A model generated the notes under the pieces. It was not told the origin of the DNA. It worked only from the letters and a program-made list of their open reading frames with translations, and searched no databases. From JAUNQW01 sp043424615 (GTDB taxonomy: Bacteria; Bacillota; Bacilli; Lactobacillales; Carnobacteriaceae_A), in NCBI GenBank assembly GCA_043424615.1, contig JBHWOX010000011.1, forward strand, positions 1 through 55,515: a stretch of 55,515 nucleotides of DNA, in the 5' to 3' direction. This document shows, one piece after another, positions 1 to 8,212 of the stretch. Made by a program: the position numbers and the translations under genes. The stretch's first letter is position 1, and each line of letters begins with the position of its first letter.

Positions 1-252
1 CCTCCTAAAGAAGAAACGAAACCTGAAGTAAAAGAGGACAATCCTCCTAAAGAAGAAACCAAGCCTGAAGCAAAAGAGGATACCCCTCCTAAAGAAGAAA
101 CCAAGCCTGAAGTAAAAGAGGATACCCCTCCTAAAGAAGAAACCAAGCCTGAAGTAAAAGAGGATACCCCTCCTAAAGAAGAAACCAAGCCTGAAGTAAA
201 AGAGGATACCCCTCCTAAAGAAGAAACGAAACCAGAAGTAAAAGAGGACACC
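1..252 (+). repeat. six tandem 42-bp in-frame repeats
   Basis: Units start at 1, 43, 85, 127, 169 and 211. Each is 42 bp and encodes PPKEETKPEVKEDT with very few substitutions (acg/acc, gac/gat, one Val to Ala). The near identity at the DNA level implies recent expansion. The array may continue left of the window. Confidence 0.95.
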
Positions 253-1104
253 CCTAAAGAAGATCCATCATGGTTAAATGAAGCTTCTAAACAAACGGCC
301 AGTCAGAAATATCAACAAGCTAATGCTGGCTATCAAAAATATACAGACACCCAATTAAACCCCATTGAAGCGCAAAATTACAACAACTACAACTATATCA
401 ATATCGACTTACTCAACAGCATCTTTGGCGATTTAATGAACCACGAAAGAAAAACTCAAGGACTAAGCCCCTTGGAATACCTACCTGTTGCTAAAGATAT
501 CGCCACTTACAACGCTAACCAATTCGCTCAAGCCAACACCATTCGTCCGAACGGCAAACCCCATACACGACTAGATGGCAGTTATACAAACGAGTTAAAA
601 GGAACAAAATGGGAAGATTTGCAAGAAAAAGACTGGGTCTATTTCGGAGAAAATGCTGCAGGCAGCCAGGCCCAAAACAAAGCTCAATTTGTCAGCGAAC
701 AATATCTAGCGGAAGAATTCTATAATCTGTGGAAAGACTCACCCGCACATTATGCTAATATGACGGGAGATTTCGATTATTATGGATTAGGAATCCAAAC
801 CAACAGCACAGATATTGATACAACAGGTGGTTATGGACGATTATTTGCATCACTGATGTTAGGTAAAAATCACAAAGATACTCCACCAACTTCCGTTACA
901 AGCTATGCAAATACAAACACAGCCACTCGCTCCATCGCCCCTACACAAGTCGAATCAACAAACAAAGAAGTAGTAAGTGAAACACCACAAACTACAGTGG
1001 AAGTTCCACAAGAAAGAACAGAGACCACAACTGAAAACACCCCCACAAGCGCTGAAGTCATATTAATTCCTGAAGAAACAACAGAAACAAACCAAGGAAA
1101 TTAA
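1..1104 (+). CDS. CAP-domain (SCP/PR1-like) secreted or surface protein, 5' partial
   Basis: The reading frame is open from base 1 to the TAA at 1102-1104, so the gene starts upstream of the window. The visible part begins with six 14-residue Pro/Glu/Lys repeats (PPKEETKPEVKEDT), then a linker, then a CAP domain from about base 400. CAP hallmarks seen are LMNHERKTQGLSPL, ENAAG and FYNLWKDSPAHYANM followed by YYGLGIQ. A Thr/Glu/Pro-rich tail of about 75 residues follows, and the protein ends TNQGN with no LPXTG motif or C-terminal hydrophobic anchor. Bacterial CAP proteins are usually exported; any signal peptide or wall-binding domain would lie in the missing N-terminus. The repeats look like a wall-spanning stalk (inference). 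An internal ATG at 436 is unlikely to be the start because coding continues upstream of it. Confidence 0.85.
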   Translation, partial: PPKEETKPEVKEDNPPKEETKPEAKEDTPPKEETKPEVKEDTPPKEETKPEVKEDTPPKEETKPEVKEDTPPKEETKPEVKEDTPKEDPSWLNEASKQTASQKYQQANAGYQKYTDTQLNPIEAQNYNNYNYINIDLLNSIFGDLMNHERKTQGLSPLEYLPVAKDIATYNANQFAQANTIRPNGKPHTRLDGSYTNELKGTKWEDLQEKDWVYFGENAAGSQAQNKAQFVSEQYLAEEFYNLWKDSPAHYANMTGDFDYYGLGIQTNSTDIDTTGGYGRLFASLMLGKNHKDTPPTSVTSYANTNTATRSIAPTQVESTNKEVVSETPQTTVEVPQERTETTTENTPTSAEVILIPEETTETNQGN

Positions 1105-1117
1105 AAAGCTCAGATCT

Positions 1118-1156
1118 AAAAGAGGATCATCCTTCTATCAAGGATGGTCCTCTTTT
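1118..1156. terminator. bidirectional terminator between the CAP gene and trpA
   Basis: Inverted repeat with 17-nt arms (1118-1134 and 1140-1156) and a 5-nt loop. The arms end in A and T runs, so it can serve both converging genes: the CAP gene on the plus strand and the trp operon on the minus strand. Confidence 0.85.
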
Positions 1157-1173
1157 CTATATTGATTTTATTT

Positions 1174-1947
1174 TTAAAGGATAGCCCTTTTCATTTTTTC
1201 AACCGGCTGGCCTAAAGCGTCTTCAGCTTGATCAGGATACTGATTTATTTCTTGGATAATGGCTGAGCCAACAATCACCCCGTCTGCTTCTTGTGCCATC
1301 TCCCGAGCTTGGTCTGGTCTTGAAATGCCAAAGCCGACAGCGATGGGAAGGTCCGGATTGACCTGGCGGATAGCCGCCACCATGGAAGAAATGTCGGTCG
1401 ATATGTCGGAGCGAGTCCCGGTCACCCCTAGAGATGAAACCAAGTAGATAAAACCTTCCGCTTCAGAGGCAATCTTTGCAATTCGCTCTTCTGAAGTAGG
1501 AGCGACCATGGAAATCAAAGAAAGATCATGGGATTGAGCAGCTTCTTGAAATTCATCTTTTTCTTCAAAAGGAACGTCTGGCAAGATTAAGCCGGCAACC
1601 CCCGCTTGCTGGCAGCGAGCCATGAAGGCTTCTAAGCCATAACCATAGCATATATTAGCATAGGTCATAATGGCCAAGGGAATCGTCACTTCTTCTCTCA
1701 CTTGCTCAATCATGTCAAAAATATCATCCGTTGTCACGCCAGCTTTTAAAGCGTGATAAATGGCATCTTGGATGACAGGACCTTCCGCAGAAGGATCTGA
1801 AAAAGGGATGCCGATTTCAATCAGGTCAGCACCACTTTCAGCCATTTTTTTGATATAGCGTCGGCTGCTTTCTAAGTCAGGATAGCCGGCCGTAATGTAA
1901 GGAATAAATGCTTTGCCTTCTTGGAAGGCGGATGGAATATTAGTCAT
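1174..1947 (-). CDS. trpA: tryptophan synthase alpha chain
   Basis: Cleaves indole-3-glycerol phosphate to indole and glyceraldehyde 3-phosphate; cytoplasmic, in the alpha2-beta2 complex with TrpB. The start is taken as ATG at 1947 (MTNIPSAFQEGKAFIPYITA), which gives 257 residues, normal for TrpA; the longer upstream extension lies inside trpB. The catalytic Glu is present in LIEIGIPFSDP. The residue matching Asp60 of Salmonella TrpA is Glu (SAEGPVIQ instead of the usual ADGP). The GFGISRP and DGVIVGSAI phosphate-binding segments are intact. It overlaps the trpB stop by 8 nt, so translation is probably coupled. Last gene of the trpDCFBA operon. Confidence 0.95.
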   Translation of the reverse strand: MTNIPSAFQEGKAFIPYITAGYPDLESSRRYIKKMAESGADLIEIGIPFSDPSAEGPVIQDAIYHALKAGVTTDDIFDMIEQVREEVTIPLAIMTYANICYGYGLEAFMARCQQAGVAGLILPDVPFEEKDEFQEAAQSHDLSLISMVAPTSEERIAKIASEAEGFIYLVSSLGVTGTRSDISTDISSMVAAIRQVNPDLPIAVGFGISRPDQAREMAQEADGVIVGSAIIQEINQYPDQAEDALGQPVEKMKRAIL

Positions 1948-3127
1948 GAAGATCCTCCCCTCTGTATGCAGCCATGGCTGCCACATCCTTGTCTCCTCGC
2001 CCTGATAGGGTAAGCAGAATGATTTGGTCTGAATTTAATTGTGGGGCCAACTGCATGGCATGAGCAACAGCATGAGAAGATTCAATGGCTGGAATGATGC
2101 CTTCGGTCCGGCTAAGGTATTCAAAAGCATTAACAGCTTCTTCATCTTCAATCGCCACATACTTTGCTCGCCCTTTTTCATGCAAATAAGCATGTTCCGG
2201 TCCAATGCCGGGATAATCTAAACCGGCAGAAATAGAATAGACGGGACGGATTTGTCCATCTGAATCTTGGTTAATGATTGTTTTCATACCATGGTAAATC
2301 CCTAATCTTCCGGCAGAAATAGTGGCCGCTGTATCTTCAGCTTCGACCCCATGGCCTGCTCCTTCGCATCCAATCAACTCAACATCTGGTTCATCTATAT
2401 AATGGTAGAAAGAGCCAATGGCATTAGACCCCCCACCCACACATGCCATGACGACATCGGGTAAGCGTCCTTCCCGTTCTAGGATTTGCGCTTTACTTTC
2501 TTCAGAAATAACCGCTTGGAAGTCTCGAACCATACTTGGGAAAGGATGGGGACCCATGGCCGAGCCAATGCAATAGTGTGTATCAGCGATCCGACGACTC
2601 CATTCTTTCATCGTTTCGTTGACGGCATCTTTCAATGTTCCCGTCCCGCTTTCGACTCCTTCTACTTGGGCGCCTAATAATCTCATGCGGTATACATTAA
2701 GAGCCTGCCGTTGTATATCTTCTATTCCCATAAAGATCTTACATTCCATCTTTAATAAGGCACAAGCAGTAGCAGTGGCCACCCCATGCTGGCCCGCTCC
2801 AGTTTCAGCTATAATACGCTTCTTGCCCATTTTTTTAGCCAGTAAACATTGGCCCAAGGCATTATTAATTTTATGGGCCCCTGTATGGTTGAGGTCCTCT
2901 CTTTTCAAATAAATTTTTGCTCCCCCCAGATCACGACTCATATTTTCGGCCAGATACAACAGCGAGGGCCGGCCGGTATAATTTTGAAAGAGAGCTTTTA
3001 ATTCTTCTTGAAAGCTAGGGTCATTTTTATAATATTGGTAGCTTTCTTCCAGTTCTTCTAAACTTGACATTAGAGTTTCTGCTACGTATTGGCCTCCAAA
3101 TGGGCCGAATTTTCCTTTAGGCATCAT
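1940..3127 (-). CDS. trpB: tryptophan synthase beta chain
   Basis: PLP enzyme condensing indole with L-serine to tryptophan. 395 residues, the usual length. It begins MMPKGKFGPFGGQYVAETLM, with the family N-terminal GPFGGQYVPE-type motif. The PLP lysine sits in NHTGAHKINNA and the PLP-phosphate loop is CVGGGSNAIG. The start overlaps the end of trpF by 11 nt and has a GGAG site 7 nt upstream. Partner of the adjacent TrpA. This is the ordinary TrpB1 type, not TrpB2. Confidence 0.97.
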   Translation of the reverse strand: MMPKGKFGPFGGQYVAETLMSSLEELEESYQYYKNDPSFQEELKALFQNYTGRPSLLYLAENMSRDLGGAKIYLKREDLNHTGAHKINNALGQCLLAKKMGKKRIIAETGAGQHGVATATACALLKMECKIFMGIEDIQRQALNVYRMRLLGAQVEGVESGTGTLKDAVNETMKEWSRRIADTHYCIGSAMGPHPFPSMVRDFQAVISEESKAQILEREGRLPDVVMACVGGGSNAIGSFYHYIDEPDVELIGCEGAGHGVEAEDTAATISAGRLGIYHGMKTIINQDSDGQIRPVYSISAGLDYPGIGPEHAYLHEKGRAKYVAIEDEEAVNAFEYLSRTEGIIPAIESSHAVAHAMQLAPQLNSDQIILLTLSGRGDKDVAAMAAYRGEDLHD

Positions 3128-3719
3128 GCACCATCTCCACTATTTTCTTTATTTTTTCTGGGTCTTTCAATCCTTGAGTTTCTACCCCGCTTGACAAGTC
3201 AATTCCCTCTGGCTTCAGTTGTTTTAAGGCTTGGGGGATTGTTTCAGCATTCATTCCCCCAGCTAAGAAATAGGGTCTCGAAAAGTTTTGAATCAAAGAC
3301 CAATCGAAAGTTTGCCCACTTCCCCCACCGGCGTGGTCTAAAATCAAGCCGTCTGCTGAACTGGCTTCCGCTCTTTCCAAATCTGCTGCTGTCCGAATGG
3401 AAAAAGCTTGCCAGATGGGACAAGAGGTCAAGGATCTGATTTGTTGGATGAAGGCCTCATCTTGTTGACCGTGCAACTGAATGATATCAAGCTGGCCTTT
3501 TTCTACTAATTCGACCATCTTATCGGTTTGCTCGTCCACAAAAACCCCTACTTTTTTTATTGAAGAATCGACTTGTGGCGACAGCTGTTGTAAGAGCTCA
3601 TATGAAATATGGCGATGACTCTTAGGAAAATTTAAGATAAAGCCCACATAATCTGGCTGATAACGATTCACATAAGCCACATCTTCCTGCCGCTTTAGCC
3701 CGCAAATTTTAACTTTCAT
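3117..3719 (-). CDS. trpF: phosphoribosylanthranilate isomerase
   Basis: Converts N-(5-phosphoribosyl)anthranilate to CdRP, an Amadori rearrangement and third step after chorismate in the pathway. 200-residue TIM barrel. The N-terminal VKICGLK carries the catalytic Cys, and the general acid Asp lies in LILDHAGGGSGQTFDW. The C-terminal GIDLSSGVET phosphate site is intact. It overlaps trpC upstream and trpB downstream by about 11 nt each, so it is translationally coupled in the operon. Confidence 0.96.
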   Translation of the reverse strand: MKVKICGLKRQEDVAYVNRYQPDYVGFILNFPKSHRHISYELLQQLSPQVDSSIKKVGVFVDEQTDKMVELVEKGQLDIIQLHGQQDEAFIQQIRSLTSCPIWQAFSIRTAADLERAEASSADGLILDHAGGGSGQTFDWSLIQNFSRPYFLAGGMNAETIPQALKQLKPEGIDLSSGVETQGLKDPEKIKKIVEMVHDA

Positions 3720-4515
3720 CGTTTGCTCGCCCCCCTGCTTCCTTAAAGGCTTGGACTTGCTGAGAAATATCTTCCGCTCGCATCAAGGCTTCCCCAATCA
3801 ATACCCCATCTGCTCCCATCTGAGCAACAGCTTGAACATCTGAAGCTGTTCGTACTCCACTTTCAGCGATAAACAAAAGATCTTCAGGAACTTGTTTTTT
3901 TAGTTCTTTAGCATGGTTAAAATCCACGCTAAAGTCTTTCAGATTGCGATTGTTGACACCAATCATTCGGGCCCCTGCTTCCATGGCTAGCTCAATTTCT
4001 TCCTCATCATGGGTCTCAACCAAGGCAGCCAAGGACAAGTCTTGACACAGAGCTAAATAATCTTTCAACCGGCCTAAATCTTGGTCTAAAAGAGAGCATA
4101 TAATTAAAACCGCATCAGCTCCCAATAGTTTGCTCTCATAAATTTGATAGGCATCAACTGTAAAATCTTTTCTCAGCATGGGTAATTGGACCTGCTGGCG
4201 AATGGCGGTAAAGATGTCATTTGATCCTAAGAAATATTTATCTTCTGTTAAGACCGACAAAGCACTCACTTCACCTTCTTGGTAGGCTTGAGCAATGTCT
4301 AAGTAAGGAAAGTCTGCTGAAATTACACCCTTAGAAGGGGAGGCTTTTTTTACCTCCGCTATAATGGACAAATCTTCTTGCGCCATGGCTTGTTCAAAAT
4401 CATAAGGAGAGGGCGGGCAGGCTTCTGCTTGCTGGATGATTTCTTTTAAGGGAAGTTTTTCTTTAGCCCTTTGAACACGTTCACGGGCATGGGCAGCTAA
4501 TTGATCTAATATCAT
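3709..4515 (-). CDS. trpC: indole-3-glycerol phosphate synthase
   Basis: Ring closure of CdRP to indole-3-glycerol phosphate. 268 residues, as expected for a monofunctional TrpC (TrpF is a separate gene here). Motifs: IIAEVKKASPSKG with catalytic Lys, LRKDFTVDAYQI, ALVETHDEEE, IGVNNRNL and IAESGVRTASD. It starts 2 nt after the trpD stop with an AAGGAG site, so it is co-transcribed. Confidence 0.97.
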   Translation of the reverse strand: MILDQLAAHARERVQRAKEKLPLKEIIQQAEACPPSPYDFEQAMAQEDLSIIAEVKKASPSKGVISADFPYLDIAQAYQEGEVSALSVLTEDKYFLGSNDIFTAIRQQVQLPMLRKDFTVDAYQIYESKLLGADAVLIICSLLDQDLGRLKDYLALCQDLSLAALVETHDEEEIELAMEAGARMIGVNNRNLKDFSVDFNHAKELKKQVPEDLLFIAESGVRTASDVQAVAQMGADGVLIGEALMRAEDISQQVQAFKEAGGRANDES

Positions 4516-4517
4516 TT

Positions 4518-5531
4518 TTATTCTCCTTGACTCATTTGACGATAGGCCATTAACAATTGAAGAGCTTGTTTGGAGTCGATCACTTGGCGAGCCAGGTCAA
4601 TTCCTTCTTCAATCGAGGCTGTTTTTCCTGCAACAAATAGTCCCGCACCCGCATTCAGAAGGACAATATCTCTTTTCGCTCCTCCTAATTCTCCTGCCAA
4701 TAGCTCCAAAGTGATTTGGGCGTTTTCTTTAGGTCCGCCTCCTACAATTTCATCCTTCTCATAAAGAGGGAAACCATAGTCTCTCGGGTCCAACTCAAAA
4801 CATTTTTCTTCATCTCCTTCAAAAAAGAGAACCGATGAAGGCGCACTAATGGACAATTCATCCATCACATCTTGACCATAAACCACCATCCCTCTGTGAA
4901 CCTCTAAATTATGGATGACTTCTGCCATTGGCTTTAATAGGGCCTCGTCATACACTCCTAGGACTTGGTATTTCGGCCGAGCCGGATTGGTGATGGGACC
5001 TAAAAGATTGAAAACGGTGCGGATTCCCATTTCTTTACGAACATTGGCGACATATTTCATGGACGGGTGGTAGTGTTGGGCGTAAAGGAAACAAATGCCT
5101 AATTCTTCTAAAAGTTGGCGAGCCAGTTGAGGATTTTGATTTAAGTTGATTCCCAAAGCCTCCAAGCAATCTGCTGCTCCGCTCTTTGAAGATGCAGAAC
5201 GGTTGCCGTGTTTAGAAACGGGAACACCCGCCGCTGCAATCACCAGGGCTGAGGTGGATGAAATATTAAATGAATAGGAGCGATCTCCCCCTGTTCCGAC
5301 AATATCGAGGGTGTCAAAGGGGACGTCCACTGGGGTTGCCTGGTCTCTCATAGCGGCAGCTGCTCCTGCTATTTCGTTCGGAGATTCCCCTTTCACAGAT
5401 AAGGCCGTCAAGAAAGACGCCATTTCAATCTCTGAACATTCACCAGACATCATGGCTTCCATAGTGTCATAAGACATTTGGTAAGCTAAATCTTCGCGGT
5501 TGATTACACCATTAATTGCTGTTTTTATCAT
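4518..5531 (-). CDS. trpD: anthranilate phosphoribosyltransferase
   Basis: Transfers the phosphoribosyl group of PRPP to anthranilate. 337 residues. PRPP and anthranilate motifs: VGTGGDRSYSFNIS, KHGNRSASSKSGAAD and NLLGPITNPA. First gene of the operon, about 65 nt downstream of the T-box terminator. The anthranilate synthase genes trpE/trpG, normally upstream of trpD, are absent here: the leader and then the divergent nox gene follow directly. Confidence 0.97.
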   Translation of the reverse strand: MIKTAINGVINREDLAYQMSYDTMEAMMSGECSEIEMASFLTALSVKGESPNEIAGAAAAMRDQATPVDVPFDTLDIVGTGGDRSYSFNISSTSALVIAAAGVPVSKHGNRSASSKSGAADCLEALGINLNQNPQLARQLLEELGICFLYAQHYHPSMKYVANVRKEMGIRTVFNLLGPITNPARPKYQVLGVYDEALLKPMAEVIHNLEVHRGMVVYGQDVMDELSISAPSSVLFFEGDEEKCFELDPRDYGFPLYEKDEIVGGGPKENAQITLELLAGELGGAKRDIVLLNAGAGLFVAGKTASIEEGIDLARQVIDSKQALQLLMAYRQMSQGE

Positions 5532-5589
5532 TTTTATTACTCCTCCATTAAAAAGCTTTAGTGATACGACATGGGCTAATGTTGGAAGG

Positions 5590-5646
5590 TAATAAAAAAA
5601 GCCCGTCTTTAACTCATAACAAGGTGTTATGAACTAAAGACGAGCC
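5590..5646 (-). terminator. regulated terminator of the trp T-box
   Basis: The arms around 5600-5646 (GCCCGTCTTTAACTCATAAC and its complement) form a near-perfect long hairpin, followed on the minus strand by TTTTTTT at about 5592-5599. It overlaps the T-box antiterminator region. Confidence 0.9.
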
Positions 5647-5905
5647 ATTTCTATACCCGTGGTGCCACTTTATTTTAAATGATGCCCTCTTTCAAAATAT
5701 TTAAAGAAGGGTCCATCATTTACACTTAACAAGATACCAACATATCCCTGGCTGTTAACGTCCGCCTACAACGTCATAGAGTACTCGGTCATCCCTTTCA
5801 CTATGCCCTCCGTGGTCCATTTATAAATTAGCTTCCTATCCCTTCTCAGCAACGGGACTTTCTGTGAGTGCTCAATTTATTTAATCTCCACATCATCGGT
5901 TTGGT
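5595..5905 (-). promoter_or_regulatory. Trp-specific T-box leader of trpDCFBA
   Basis: Read on the minus strand, Stem I uses 5'-ATAAATTGAGC paired with GCTAATTTAT, with an outer GTGG/CCAC helix. The specifier bulge between them contains TGG (Trp codon) at 5817-5819 followed by A. The T-box core AGTGGCACCACGGGT lies at about 5653-5668, then a long terminator hairpin at 5599-5646 with a T run toward trpD. Uncharged tRNA-Trp is expected to stabilise the antiterminator and switch the operon on. The leader position and the specifier both agree with tryptophan control. Confidence 0.93.
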
Positions 5906-6170
5906 CTTTCGAATTGACTACATCATAATACGCTTAAAAATAAAATGCAAGCCTGATCTCTTAAAATATCTAAAAATTCTATAAACAAGCTCTTTTTATT
6001 TTTGAAAAGCAGTTTTTAATTTGTTTTTAGCTGTTTTTCACAATTAAAAATACTGATAAATTAATAAAATGAAGAAAAAACAACTTAGTCTTGTTCAGTA
6101 TTTATTTTAAAAAGTTGCTGGGTGGGCTTACAATAATGGTGATTGAAATTAAGATTGAAGGAGAATGACA
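5906..6170. other. intergenic region between the divergent trp leader and nox
   Basis: AT-rich stretch holding both divergent promoters. On the plus strand a TACAAT at 6129-6134 is a candidate -10 for nox, and AAGGAG lies just upstream of its ATG. On the minus strand TATTAT near 5930 is a candidate -10 for the trp leader, but I found no convincing -35. One half of a Rex-like site (TCACAA at about 6037-6042) is present without its partner half. No gene is seen here. Confidence 0.5.
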
Positions 6171-7520
6171 ATGAAAGTAATTACTATTGGATGTACACAT
6201 GCTGGAACCGCTGCAGTTAAAACAATCTTGACCGAAAATGATGATGTGGATGTTACCGTTTATGAGCGTAACGACAATATTTCATTTTTAAGTTGTGGGA
6301 TTGCCTTATACATTGGGGAAGTGATTGATGATCCTCAAGGTTTATTTTATTCCAACCCCCAAGAGTTAAAAGATATGGGCGCTGAGGTTTGCATGCAACA
6401 CGACGTTCAATCCATTGATGAAGAGAATAAAACCATCCAAGTGAAAAACTTAGAGACCGGTGAAGTCTTTGAAGACTCTTATGATAAATTAATCTTAGCC
6501 ACTGGTTCTTGGCCAATCATTCCACCTTTAGAAAACATTGACGCTGAAAATGTTCAGCTGTGTAAAAATTATAATCATGCCAAAGAACTTTTCAATAAGA
6601 AAAAAGATGCTAAACGTGTGGCCGTGATTGGAGCCGGTTACATTGGTATCGAATTAGTTGAAGCTTTTAATGAATCGGATAAAGAAGTCTTATGTATTGA
6701 TGGTGAAGACCGAGTATTAAGCAAATATCTCGGACACACCCATACTGACATCTTGCATGAAGATATGGAAGAACGCGGAATCGAACTCCACTTAGGTGAA
6801 TTTGTTGAAGGTTTTGAAAAAGATGAAAACAATAAATTAACGGCTGTAAAAACCACCAAAGGCACTTACGACTGTGACTTAGCTATCCTATGCGTTGGCT
6901 TCCGACCTAACAACGACCTCTATATAGATAAAATTGACACCACAGACGAGGGCGCCATTATTGTCGACGATTATATGTATACCTCACGCGAAGATATTCT
7001 CGCTTGTGGGGACAGCTGTGCTGTTCACTATAATCCTAATGGCGGCTATGCTTATATCCCACTTGCAACCAATGCGGTCCGCATGGGTCAATTAGTGGGT
7101 AAAAACATTAAAGAAAACACCGTCAAATACCGTGGAACTCAATCCACTTCTGGTTTGAAATTATTCGGCTGGACTATTGGTTCTACCGGTGTCACTCCAG
7201 AATCAGCTGAAGATTTCGATCTTGATTGCTCCAGTGTCTTCGTCCAAGATCTTTACCGACCAGAATTCATGCCGACCAATGAAGAAATTTACATGCAACT
7301 GGTCTATGAAAATGGAAGTGGCCGTATTGTCGGCGGGCAACTCATGTCTCGCTACGACATCACCCAATCTGCCAATGCTCTTTCCTTAGCCATTCAAAAT
7401 AAAATGACCATTGAAGATTTAGCCTATGTCGACTTCTTATTCCAACCAAATTTCGACCGCCCTTGGAACTACTTGAATATCCTTGCCCAAGCAGCCGTTG
7501 AACAAGAAGAAAACAAATAA
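6171..7520 (+). CDS. nox: NADH oxidase (FAD-dependent, CoA-disulfide-reductase family)
   Basis: 449-residue flavoprotein. N-terminal FAD Rossmann motif (VITIGCTHAGTAAV), single redox cysteine in SFLSCGIALYIG, NAD-binding motif VAVIGAGYIGIELVEAF near residue 155, and a second FAD site ILACGDSCAV. This matches the H2O-forming NADH oxidases of lactic acid bacteria, which regenerate NAD+ and remove O2. CoA-disulfide reductase is a related alternative. ATG at 6171 is preferred to ATG at 6165 because AAGGAG then lies at good spacing. Single-gene transcript: divergent from trp and ended by a strong hairpin. Confidence 0.93.
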   Translation: MKVITIGCTHAGTAAVKTILTENDDVDVTVYERNDNISFLSCGIALYIGEVIDDPQGLFYSNPQELKDMGAEVCMQHDVQSIDEENKTIQVKNLETGEVFEDSYDKLILATGSWPIIPPLENIDAENVQLCKNYNHAKELFNKKKDAKRVAVIGAGYIGIELVEAFNESDKEVLCIDGEDRVLSKYLGHTHTDILHEDMEERGIELHLGEFVEGFEKDENNKLTAVKTTKGTYDCDLAILCVGFRPNNDLYIDKIDTTDEGAIIVDDYMYTSREDILACGDSCAVHYNPNGGYAYIPLATNAVRMGQLVGKNIKENTVKYRGTQSTSGLKLFGWTIGSTGVTPESAEDFDLDCSSVFVQDLYRPEFMPTNEEIYMQLVYENGSGRIVGGQLMSRYDITQSANALSLAIQNKMTIEDLAYVDFLFQPNFDRPWNYLNILAQAAVEQEENK

Positions 7521-7543
7521 AACTCATAACCATATCGAACAAG

Positions 7544-7588
7544 CGCCTCTCAGCTAGGGATTAACCCCTAGCTGAGGGGTGTTTTTTT
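7544..7588 (+). terminator. terminator of nox
   Basis: CCTCTCAGCTAGGG (7546-7559) pairs with CCCTAGCTGAGGGG (7566-7579), followed by a TTTTTTT run. Confidence 0.93.
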
Positions 7589-7639
7589 GCACAAGGATGA
7601 TTTAACCCTTGGCAGTAAAGCCCTAAGTGAGGGCATGAA

Positions 7640-7673
7640 GAAAAACAAAAAACGGAAGCCCCGCGCTTCCGTT
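7640..7673 (-). terminator. terminator of the folate operon
   Basis: On the minus strand AACGGAAG-CGCGGGG-CTTCCGTT (7651-7673) is followed by TTTTTTGTTTTT. It lies 22 nt past the folK stop. Confidence 0.9.
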
Positions 7674-7694
7674 AAATGTTGATTTTATTCACTT

Positions 7695-8210
7695 TTATGC
7701 TTTTAAGTCCTCTAGCATGCCTAATTTTTTGACATCGGCTTGGTCGCTTGGACTCAAGGCTTGTTTCCATTCCTCTGCACCTTTCCCCGTCCCGCTGATA
7801 TCTACATTGGCGTTTAATTCAACCAAAGGATAAAGAACGAACGCTCGCTCATGCATGCGAGGATGCGGAAGAATTAATCGATCGTCATCCATTTCGATAT
7901 CATCATAAAGCAGGACATCCAAGTCAATCGTGCGTGGTCCATTTTTTATCGTCCGCACCCGTTTTAACTGCTCTTCAATGGCCTGGCAAGCATCCAATAA
8001 GTCAATGGGAGCCAGGGAAGTTTGGACTTCGACGACCATATTTAAGAAGTTATCCTGGTCCGCATAACCGACCGGAGCGGTATCATACACTGAAGATTGT
8101 TGAAGCAGTTGAATACTTTCATGCTGATTCAAGCTCTCAATGGCTTGATGTAAGTGTTCCGTTTTAGGTTCGATATTACTGCCAAGGGCAATATAGGCGA
8201 TATGATCCAT
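7695..8210 (-). CDS. folK: 2-amino-4-hydroxy-6-hydroxymethyldihydropteridine pyrophosphokinase (HPPK)
   Basis: Transfers pyrophosphate from ATP to 6-hydroxymethyl-dihydropterin, the step before dihydropteroate synthase. 171 residues. Family motifs: IALGSNI at the N-terminus, PVGYADQDNFLNMVVEV, and the ATP/Mg signature GPRTIDLDVLLYDD with the two essential Asp residues, then LILPHPRMHERAFVL. It starts 2 nt after folB. Last gene of folC-E-B-K. Confidence 0.96.
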   Translation of the reverse strand: MDHIAYIALGSNIEPKTEHLHQAIESLNQHESIQLLQQSSVYDTAPVGYADQDNFLNMVVEVQTSLAPIDLLDACQAIEEQLKRVRTIKNGPRTIDLDVLLYDDIEMDDDRLILPHPRMHERAFVLYPLVELNANVDISGTGKGAEEWKQALSPSDQADVKKLGMLEDLKA

Positions 8211-8212
8211 CT

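Noticed and set aside
1..252. Regular 42-bp repeats resembling a CRISPR array
   Set aside because: The repeats are contiguous without spacers, keep a reading frame and encode a Pro/Glu/Lys protein repeat; no cas gene is near.
2039..2912. Several 60-100 codon frames on the plus strand inside trpB
   Set aside because: They are antisense shadows of a well-supported gene and lack ribosome sites or recognisable content.
6020..6060. Rex operator upstream of nox
   Set aside because: Only the TCACAA half is present; the TTGTGA partner at the right distance is missing.
6253..6865. Minus-strand frames inside nox
   Set aside because: Antisense shadows without ribosome sites; the plus-strand gene has full flavoprotein motifs.
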